Source: Cycas panzhihuaensis (lineage: Eukaryota > Cycadophyta). From it: a DNA stretch of 64,000 nucleotides. Positions 55,850 through 64,000 of the stretch are shown one piece after another. The notes under the pieces are model-generated. The model saw only the letters and a program-made list of their open reading frames with translations, had not been told where the DNA came from and ran no database searches. The translations under genes and the position numbers were made by a program. Every line of letters starts with the position of its first letter. The first letter of the stretch is position 1. Location: the NCBI GenBank assembly GCA_023213395.1, contig CM041465.1:103237741-103301740 (forward strand). The letters run 5' to 3'.

Positions 55850-57190
55850 TACTAATTTTTAGCTAAAAGATGGTCTACTTTTCAAGCATGACAAGCTTTG
55901 CATTCCAAAGCACGTAGATCAAATGAAGTAGGTAAAAGAAACTCATACCTCTCAATGATATATGTATTAGCCCAATATGTAGTAGGATGTGACTACAATA
56001 GTATGGGGATATACATTATGTAGTATATCAAAGTCGGCCAATAAGAAGTTTGGATTGTACACTTCACTTCCTATTTTATCATGACTATGGGAGAGTATCT
56101 TCATGGATTTCCTTAGAAGACTATCACAGACCAAAAATGGTATGGATTATTTGTTTATAGTTATTGATCAATTTAGTAAAATGATGGTGTTGATTCCATG
56201 CAGGAAGACATATATAGAAGAAGACATAGCTAGATTATTTTTCCAACATATTTGGAAGTATTTTGGGCTTCCCAACTCAATCATTTCTGATCAAGATAGC
56301 ATATTTTTAAGTTGTTTTTGGAAAACTCTTTGGGGAATAATGGATACAAAATTGAAGATGAGTATAGCCTTTCATCCTCAAATAGATGGCTAAACCAAAG
56401 TCATCAATAGGACATTGGTACAACTGTTATAAGGATATAATGCCAAGCATCCTAAGACTTGAGATAAAAGTCTCCCATACCTACAATTTTCCTTCAATAG
56501 AATAGTCCATAGCTTAACACAAAAATACCATTCGAGGTATGTTTGGGATTTCTACCTGTAAGTCTATTTAATCTAGAATTTTTAGCTCAACTTACTATAG
56601 GAAATGGAAAGGAGGAAGAAGGACAAGAGAAAGTGCAAAGATTCTTGGAAAAAATTAAACAAATTCATCAACAAGTTGAGGAGCAACTTTAAAAATCTCA
56701 GCAAAGATATAAATAAAGGCATGATACACATAGAACCAACCATTCCTTCAAGGAATGAGATTGAGTTTGGTCACATCTTAATAAAAAAAGATTGTAAGGT
56801 GAAGGTAAAAAGTTGAAGCATATACGTTATAGTCCCTTTATAATCTTAAAGAAGATTAGGTTAAATGCTTTTTAGCTTGAACTTCCAAAATTCTTGAAGA
56901 TGTATTCAATTGTGAATATTGAGAATCTAAAGATGTTCGAGCCATCCATATTCGATGAAGATGAAGATGAAATTCCACTTTTGCCAAATCTAGAGGAGTT
57001 GCAAGTGTAGAAATAAGAATCAATACAAAATGATTACATTCTTCAAAAGAAGCAAACCATGACCAAAAGAGGCATAATTAAGTCCTTCAAGATTATTGAG
57101 AAAGGACAAGTGACCATCAAAAGTAAAATGGTATAATAGGGAGAAGGGAAGAATCAAATTCCCTCATTTACATTTATAAAGTTCATGAGG
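55850..57190 (+). pseudogene. Gypsy-II integrase and C-terminal region
   Basis: Integrase core from 56,103: MDFLRRLSQTKNGMDYLFIV, IDQFSKMMVLIPCRKTY, FGLPNSIISDQDSIFLSCFW, KLKMSIAFHPQIDG. First and second catalytic Asp can be seen. The third region, normally QTDGQTE, reads QIDG.TKVINRTL. The C-terminal part has a Lys-rich frame (56,604-56,816) and NIENLKMFEPSIFDEDEDE near 56,920-56,980. QTMTKRG and FKIIEKGQ follow. A chromodomain is possible but not demonstrated. Confidence 0.85.
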
Positions 57191-57199
57191 CCATGAAGT

Positions 57200-57217
57200 C
57201 CTAAAAAGGAAGAGTTC
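57200..57217 (+). other. Gypsy-II polypurine tract
   Basis: CTAAAAAGGAAGAG directly before the 3' LTR start TAATCC (TGATCC in the 5' LTR). Confidence 0.65.
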
Positions 57218-58265
57218 TAATCCAATTTTGGATCTATTAAATCTATGCTACTCTTCAAAATAAGTACAAAAACATTTGGATGGAACATGTTTTACATGTC
57301 TAGCCTTTAGTAGGTAGAAAAATATAATTTGGACTCATAAAATATGAAGAAAAGTACATGCTAGTATGACTGTGCTTTTGTAAAGTGAAACTAGAAATTC
57401 ACAAGTGTGACCAAAAGCATCTGAAGGTGCAATAAGGAGTTTATAGGTGTAACTAGACTGTAACTAGGTGGAACCAGAGTGTAGTTAGGTACAACTAGAC
57501 TACGACTAGGTGTGACCATATAGAGATCTGATGGCTTAAAAGTGATTGCATGATCACAAAAAACATCTAGCAAAGTTGCACACTTATCAATAAGTTAGAA
57601 AATAATTTTACTAATTATTTTTCATCAGTTATTACAAAAAGAAAATGAACATTTAAATGAAAAATGAATGGAAGAAAAAGTGGGCCAAACGCATGAGACG
57701 CACAGAATGCATGGAGGGCATGGAAGGTACTTGAGGAGACTGGGAGTCATATACGTATCTAAAGGAAAAGAAAGGAGAGTCGTAGAAATCCTTGAGAGAT
57801 GCACGAGTTTGCCATTATCCTAGAGATGAGCAACAATGACATGAATTAGAAACATATAGAAAAAGAGTGTAGCAAAATAGTGCAAGCCCAGATCTATTAC
57901 TGAGGAACAAGAGGAGTTCGAAAAGGTTTAGGTGTAGTGTGGAAAAGATGAAGACAGTGGTAGCAATCCAACAAAGATGTCCAAGTTAGTTGATAACCTT
58001 AAAGAGGCTTGTAGCTAAAACAAAGGATAAATCCTCACTTCTTAAAAATTGGAAAACCATTATAGATGAGATGCAATAACCCAGTCTGTACCCTATATAC
58101 TTTCCTTCATTCCAGATTATTGTATCAATCCCATATATGCTTATTAGAGCACAAAAACAATAGAATTTTATAAGAACCTTTTAAAATATAATATATATTA
58201 TATATTGATTTTGAGTTTGTTTTAATTAGATAAAGTCTTTCAATTTCCCATTCAAATTTAGATCA
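57218..58265 (+). repeat. Gypsy-II 3' LTR
   Basis: About 1,048 bp, colinear with the 5' LTR but with an extra run of GTGTAACTAGACT-like short repeats near 57,440-57,520. It ends at AAATTTAGATCA. Confidence 0.87.
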
Positions 58266-58488
58266 GGAAGAGTCACAATTCCCACGGCTACCCCCATCAA
58301 TGTGGATGATCAATGCCATAGGGATATATACAAAGGCAACTTAGGATGGACTCACTAAATAAAAGGAGGTGGTAGGAATAAACCAACATCATAAGAACTC
58401 AAGTAGGTATGTATACTCTAACTGAGATAATGAGCAAGACTCAGTCCTCAAAAGTGACTATATATTAGTGTCACAACTACTTCTAATT

Positions 58489-59309
58489 GAGACTATAATG
58501 AGTCTATACAATTGGATCCAAAGGTCCTAAGTTGGCCCACTCAACAAGATATAAACTATAAATTGTAGATGGGGACAAGATTGATACGTAACCTACCTCG
58601 GATGCCAAGTAGGTGGTGGCAAATATATTCTCCTAATCAATTCATACACACATACATATATTTTTCTTTTACATTTTTTAATTCTCCCCTTCTTTCTTTT
58701 CTTATATATTTACTTTAGGGGAGCATATATATATACAACCTAGATGGTGTGAAGTAGGTGTGGTGGTAAGTCAAACCATGGGGAAACAAGGAAAACTCAC
58801 CATATTGGCTCTAATTTAATAAATAGTACAACCAAACCATGAGAAGCTAATGAAGAGGGTTAAATTGTAGGCTATTAAGGGGTAGTTATGTAAGTACCCT
58901 TAGTGCATATTATGAGACTTGCATGGAACGAGGTCATCATGTTGATGATCATAAGAAACCAAGGCTCCTTATTTCAATGAGGGCTAAATAGGAGATACTA
59001 TAAGCTTACAAGAAAGTAATAAATCTATGAGGGGTATAGATACATGAAAACTAAGTCACAGGCCATGCCACATGCTAGGTGAGTGGGAAATGTAATGACA
59101 AAGTTTCATATAAAGAGAACTAATGTGGAGTCTCTAAGAGCACCTAAAACTCAATCCAAAGGCAGGTTAATAGACATGGGAGATTTATGGGCTGGTAACA
59201 TGGCCAAGCAAGGTCATAATGGCAATGGGAAGAGCTATCAATGCTAATATACAAGTAATAAAGTGGTCTCAAGGAAAGAAAGAGCATGGAAAGTTAGAGA
59301 AAAATGGAG
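58489..59309 (+). repeat. Dispersed repeat B (second copy of repeat A)
   Basis: Same landmarks and orientation as 32,796-33,685. The sequences on both outer sides do not match those of repeat A. Gypsy-II inserted 223 bp to its left. It lies between Gypsy-II and the antisense-type gene of Tat-3, so it could be part of the Tat-3 LTR. No LTR partner is in the window to prove this. Confidence 0.82.
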
Positions 59310-60278
59310 GTCAAGTAATACTTGACATAAGATGGGATATCATGAGTATGAAATAGTGAATTAACATTACGAGATGGTCCTATGGACTATTAACACTAAC
59401 ATGTAGAAAGCTAGTATGCCCAAGGTGAAGAAGGGCTCTATGTGAAGATAAAAAGGTCATTAATTATATACATTAATGACCAAGCAAGCTAAACTTTAGG
59501 ATAAGAATGGACATGGATGGGAGTTATAGAGAACTATGTTGAGGGGATAAGAGTGTAGTTTATGGAGTGACAGTCTTAGTGGATCCAACAGAGAGAAAAA
59601 TAGGCATTATATGGTCAAGTTATGGATATTTATATAATAGGGTTTCTTAAATTTATTTTCATTTTCTTTTTTAAGTTTTATTGTTAAGTAAACCTTTAAG
59701 AAAACCTAATTATTTTTACCCTTAATCTTTCCCAAGATCAGTGGAGATAAATTAACCCTCTGATTCATGAATAGATGGAGCCATTGGGTCTCAAGCTCAA
59801 CAATGGTTGTAGTACAACCTAACCCAATAAGTAAATCCTATAAATTTATTTTATTTTTCAAGTTTTTTTACATTTTTAATTTTTTGTTAGGGCTTTGTCC
59901 TAAATTGATTGAATACACCCAAATGGAGGCCAAATAGGGCCTTGTTTGTAGCTAGACTAAGGCAATTTGATGTCCTAATCATTTTGGGTAGATCAAAGTT
60001 GATCTAAATTGGCCTTTTTTTTTTTAACTTTTGTATACCATAAACTATTATAATACCATGCATATTGATAGAAACCCTCACCGTGTCATGTATATTTCTA
60101 GTAGTAAAGTAATGTATAGTATCATAAAAGAATCTATAATATAAAATAGAAATAGGAAGAATTTAAAAATTTTATCCATAAATGACTCTAGAATGGCCCA
60201 ATTGGATGCACTAATAGAATGTGCGTATCCTAGAGTTATCTTAGACTAATTTTCCTTATGTTTTATACTATTTTGTAG
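59310..60278. other. Region before the Tat-3 antisense-type gene
   Basis: No gene. It is AT-rich, with T-runs near 60,018. The last 30 bases are pyrimidine-rich and end TTTTGTAG, a splice acceptor. No copy of the archaeal-type RNase H was found where Tat-2 would predict it (about 58.7-59.1 kb, minus strand). Confidence 0.5.
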
Positions 60279-61990
60279 GTGGTTACCATGATTGATAATC
60301 ATAAAAATATTGGCATATCCATGTTGAGTCTTGCTCAGTTGATGTTAGAGAAAGATAGAGGCATTTTGAGGTAATGTTGACTACTTATAATGATAATGAC
60401 AATATTTATCAAAATAGGGCTTGCTAGTAGATATCATGTCCCATTAGGATTATCATCGATAGGTGTTCCATTTGCTAGGTGTTAGAGGCGTGATGATTAT
60501 ATCAAGTAACATTCTAAGGATCCTCAGAATTTTGACAAGGGGACCACCCCTAAAGTTAGGTGTGCTACTAAGTGCAAAGGATGTACATACAGAAATTACC
60601 TAGTTCTTCTATAGTAGAGGCCAATGGGACTGAAGAGGAGGGAGTTTGAGGAGCATACTAGGATCTAGGATTCCTTGATTAAAGAAACTAATCATAGGTT
60701 CCATTATATTCTAGATACATAATTATAAAGAGATTCCCAAAGGATGGATAGACATGGTCCAACAATGTGAGGTAGGGGAGATATTAGATTGGGTAGCCCT
60801 CATGGTGGATAATGTGTGCACTTAGCTAGACCATATCTAAGAGTATGTCATGGAAGTTTGTCATATTACACCCTACTCTAGTATTGGTTTTTTGATCACT
60901 TCCATGGATTAGGGCCAAGGATAGGACTACAACTAATGGAGGATGTAGACTCGTTAGCGCATAAATGGTTGACCTGATTTAGGAGCTTAAGGGAGTTAGT
61001 GCAAGTCCCTCATATAACACATGTCATATCCCTAGATCTACTGATGTTAGATGACTACATGAGGCATCTATATAGGGGTGTCTAGTGGAGAAACAATGAG
61101 GAGGGAGATAAGGATGTAAAGGAGGAGTTAGTAGTAGCTAGTGATGAAGTAGAAGAGGATGAGGAAGTAGTTAAATTTAGAGAGGCAGTTGCTAAGAGTG
61201 AGGAGGTGTATCATGTTATTGTAGAGTGAAAGATGGCTACAGAGGAAGAGGGAAGAGTCACTCATGGAGGTATATCTCTCACTTGCCTATTTATTTACTT
61301 TATTTGACTTATACTTTAGTTTACATTAGCTTTTCATATATGATAATGACTGACTATTGTACTTGTTTTATTGCCATGTGTAAGCCTTACTCCCAAGTTC
61401 ATACACTGTGTGATTAATGAACTCATGTTGATGGTGTATGTGAAAGGATAATCTCCTATTATAATGTGTGATTAATGAACTCATGTTGATGGTGTATGTG
61501 AAAGGATAATCTCCTATTGTAGATAGTGGGGAGTTAACATCAAAACATTCTCATAGGATGGTATTTGTCCCTATAATGAGGGTAATGGAGATGTGGGTTA
61601 TCAAGAGGCATGAGTTGCATCTGAGGATCAGGGAGTTGGAGGGATAAGGATGCACCCAGTTATAGCAACTCTACTTAAGGCATTTCATAGGGTAGAGCCA
61701 TAGATCATAGAGTTATAAAGGAGGTTAGATGAGGTCCAAGGGATATTGGAGGAGGCCCAATGAGAGAAGGGCCATATCCAGGCTAGATACAATTGCCTCA
61801 TAGATCAAATGGTGGCCCAATCAGTATGTAGCTAGAGCAAGATGTCTATAGCCACTACTCATCAATATGTGAGGGATGAGGAGAGTGATATTAAGCTGTC
61901 ATGACACCCAAGACATAAGTTAGGACCCAACACTAGAGAGGACATGCCTAAGAGGAGTGTTGCACATATTAAGGTATTTGTATAGAGTAA
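60279..61990 (+). pseudogene. Tat-3 copy of the antisense plant-mobile-domain-like gene
   Basis: It starts after an acceptor (TTTTGTAG|GTGGTT) with VVTMIDNHKNIGISMLSL, aligned in the same phase with VVIVVDNHENVGMAMLSY of Tat-2. The mobile-domain segment at about 60,490-60,560 reads VMIISSNILRILRIL against VIVMLGDIRWILGLP. DWVALMVDNVC and YWFFDHFHGLGPR (60,890) align with DWATVIAANLV and FFDHF. HVISLDLLMLDDYM (61,030) aligns with AISLDLLTMTDYV. An acidic tail follows (EELVVASDEVEEDEEVV). A likely donor, GGAG|GTATAT (61,270), precedes a last segment with RRLDEVQGILEEAQ. Relative to integrase it is antisense, as in Tat-2. It has many stops and at least two frameshifts. Confidence 0.72.
61407..61520 (+). 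repeat. 58-bp tandem duplication
   Basis: Units at 61,407 and 61,465, the first 54 bases identical. Such identity in heavily mutated surroundings means a recent duplication. It falls in the predicted intron of the Tat-3 gene. Confidence 0.93.
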
Positions 61991-62789
61991 GGGGTTTTAG
62001 TAGAGGTAAGCTAGACCTTTAGGGATTTAAGTGTATGCATTATAGAGTTGATTGGGCAATTATACACCCTTACAAGGATTCCAACTCCCTCATGGTATAT
62101 TATGCATATACCCACTTATTGTACTTTATATATATAAATATAGGAGCCAACTTATGCTTCCTCATTCTTTTTATTTTTTGTGTACTCTTAAGTGGATGTA
62201 TGTAGATACACTATAATGTCTTCATAAGGATGTATAGTTTATTTCTTTATGTACTGTTGAGTCATTATTACTCTTATGTATGGCATCGTCACATATACAA
62301 CATATAAACATAATCATAACACTACTGATATACATATGGCATGACATAGTACATTATGTTACTAGCTTATACTCATGGAGGAGTCATATGCCCCCATGGG
62401 GAATACCCATGGGAGGAGGGGGAGGCTCTTCTTAGAGCATAAAGTGGCATCATGGGCATAAAGGAGGGTCATGTCCTATGGGTATAAAACTACAAAAAAA
62501 TAAACACATATTTTTTAGATGCTTCTAAGGATTTTATATTTTTTTGGTTTTTTAGATATTATTTATAGGTGACAGTTTATACTCATAATATAGTAAAGTG
62601 CCCTAAGGGGGCAAAATCTTACTAATAACTAGAAATCATAATAGGGTGATAAGCATAACATGATGAGATGCCCCCCTAGTGGAGGGAATACACATCACAA
62701 ATAGAGGTAGTTTAAGCTTATTTCAAAGTAAGTTACCCCCTATATTGGGGGGAGTCAACTATAATATTTCTTAAGGAATTGTCCATTTA
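61991..62789. other. Spacer between Tat-3 antisense-type gene and integrase
   Basis: No gene. A (TA)n run lies near 62,129. CCCCCATGGGGAATACCCATGGGAGG near 62,392-62,417 contains nested CCATGG inverted repeats. It corresponds in position to 15,511-16,427 of Tat-2, but I see no clear alignment. Confidence 0.5.
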
Positions 62790-63960
62790 TGGCCTTTTCA
62801 AATTTAAGGCCTTATAATATTATAATTTAATAAACCTTGTTATCTAGGTTTCATAAAATAATAAATGGATTGACCCCTTTTGGACAAAATTTTGATAAAC
62901 AACTATGTAAGTTCTCCAACCTAAGGACTTTATCCTCTAGAGCTAAGGGTTGAGGTTATATGTGTTTATCATGTGCCTTTTATATTTTAGCTTTTGATAC
63001 CAAGTTTGCAAGATAGACAACCAAATGTTTCTCATCGAGGGCCTCAAGGTTAAGCAAACGGGCTTGTTGTCACCACTCTTTGTTGATGAAATCTTTGAGT
63101 GAAACCTATAGAGATGGGATTCCCACCTTAAGGGTAAAGACAACCTCTAATCTATAGACCAAAGAAAAGTGTGTCATGCCCATGGCCATCCTTATGGACA
63201 TAGTAGGCCCCAAGGGCTAAGTAAATATGTAAATCCTAATCTCTTTAAGATTGGCCTACTATCTTATTTAGGATATTAACTAAGGTCTTATTAAAGGCCT
63301 CGATTTGGCCATTAGCATGGGGATACTATGGAGATGAGGTCTTGTGAGTGATTCAAAATTTCTCACAAAGCTCATCAATTTCTTTGTTGCATAATAGGGT
63401 CTCGTTATTAGTGATCAAGATATCAAGGACCCTAAATCTGACATATAACATGTTGAAACATAAAGGTGATGATCGTTTTACCTGTTATAAAGGAAAAGGA
63501 GATCATGTCAACCCATTCAGTGAAGTATTATGTTACAGTTAGAATGAAATTGTGTTAGGATGAGGACAACAATGTTATAGCTCCAAGAGGTTCGGACCTC
63601 ATTGGGAGAATGGCCATGGTAACATAACAGCATGTAATGCTTCTAATGATTAATGGATGATGCTGGAATGCTCTTGGCATTTCCAACATTATTAATAGAA
63701 TCCCGCACATTAGATATTTTGAGCTATTAATTGACCCCCAAAATGGCCCTTACAAATGCTATTGTGGCATTCATAGAGGACTTGGTTGTCTCATTAGGAT
63801 TAATACACTTGAGGAGGACTTCCTCAAATGACATCTTATATAGCACATCCTCTATGAGGAAGTATTGGCGGGTGGTTGCCCTTATGCATAGCCTCACTTT
63901 CTCACTCATATCTTTAGGGTACCTTTATTAGGTTAAGTATCAAACTATGTCATCATATCA
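62790..63960 (-). pseudogene. Tat-3 integrase
   Basis: Minus-strand integrase, colinear with Tat-2. Pre-zinc segment EKVRLCIRATTRQYFLIEDV and LYKMSFEEVLLKC (63,890-63,800) match KVRSRIHATARQHFLVDEV and LYKRSFDRILLCC. The core reads PWPFSQWGPNLLGAI (63,610), VLDILITNNETLLCNKEIDEL (second catalytic Asp now Asn), YPHANGQIEAFNKTLVNIL, and the C-terminal part reads KVGIPSL.VSLKDFINKEW, QARLLNLEALDEK and LSKFCPKGVNPFIIL. In the zinc region the H/C residues are largely lost. RT and protease would lie to the right of the window. Confidence 0.85.
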
Positions 63961-64000
63961 TGCCTTGTTAATTGGCCTTTGGCCCTTTGTTTATTCAAGG

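Larger units (their letters stand above)
51520..58265 (+). mobile_element. Gypsy-II: complete, decayed Ty3/gypsy element (6.75 kb)
   Basis: Direct LTRs of about 1.0 kb (51,520-52,526 and 57,218-58,265), a PBS, gag, protease, RT, RNase H, integrase and a polypurine stretch in normal order, flanked by AGAAG/GGAAG. The wording of RT and integrase is chromovirus-like. The reading frame has dozens of stops. It is far smaller than the Tat elements. Confidence 0.88.

Overview
This window is a stack of plant retrotransposons. I see no certain host gene, rRNA, tRNA, CRISPR or prokaryotic feature. Ty3/gypsy elements of the Tat lineage, Ty1/copia elements, a plant L1-type LINE and a chromovirus-like gypsy element sit inside one another. 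Most reading frames are broken by TAG/TGA stops and G-to-A or C-to-T losses of key residues, as expected of old cytosine-methylated repeats. A large, repeat-rich seed-plant genome is the natural source. A gymnosperm is plausible, but nothing here proves it.

Left third (1-22,885): three copies of one Tat family. Tat-2 (+, 6,128-22,785) is complete, with 2.55 kb LTRs and a 5-bp target duplication (GCGAC/GTGAC). It inserted into the LTR of Tat-1 (minus strand, 808-6,127, with the last 95 bp of that LTR stranded at 22,791-22,885). Tat-0 (+, only its 3' LTR end at 1-807) cut into the protease region of Tat-1. Tat-1 in turn sits inside a Ty1/copia element.

Tat-2 reads gag, protease, RT, RNase H, integrase. 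An antisense gene (16,428-18,234) then follows, with a plant-mobile-domain-like region, an in-frame 110-nt intron and an apparent promoter of its own. After that comes a separate sense-strand archaeal-type RNase H ORF (19,441-19,863), well away from its usual place between RNase H and integrase. The promoter of the antisense gene carries a palindrome whose arms recur in the LTRs. Together these form the most unusual system in the window.

Middle (22,891-32,767): the copia element (protease end, integrase, RT, RNase H, 3' LTR) is split by a 5.9 kb non-autonomous copia-like element (25,059-30,968, minus). That insert has two unlike LTRs, a copy of its primer binding site inside the LTR end, and a CpG-retaining island of unknown origin.

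Right half: AT-rich sequence with no recognisable gene (33.7-39.7 kb); a minus-strand LINE (39.7-45.6 kb); a minus-strand gypsy integrase fragment (46.3-47.8 kb); anonymous repeats; a complete but decayed gypsy element with 1.0 kb LTRs (51,520-58,265, +); and a diverged Tat element on the minus strand (Tat-3). Tat-3 shows integrase (about 62.8-63.96 kb) and a homologue of the Tat-2 antisense gene (60.3-62.0 kb, +) in the same relative arrangement. All alignments were made by eye from the sequence.
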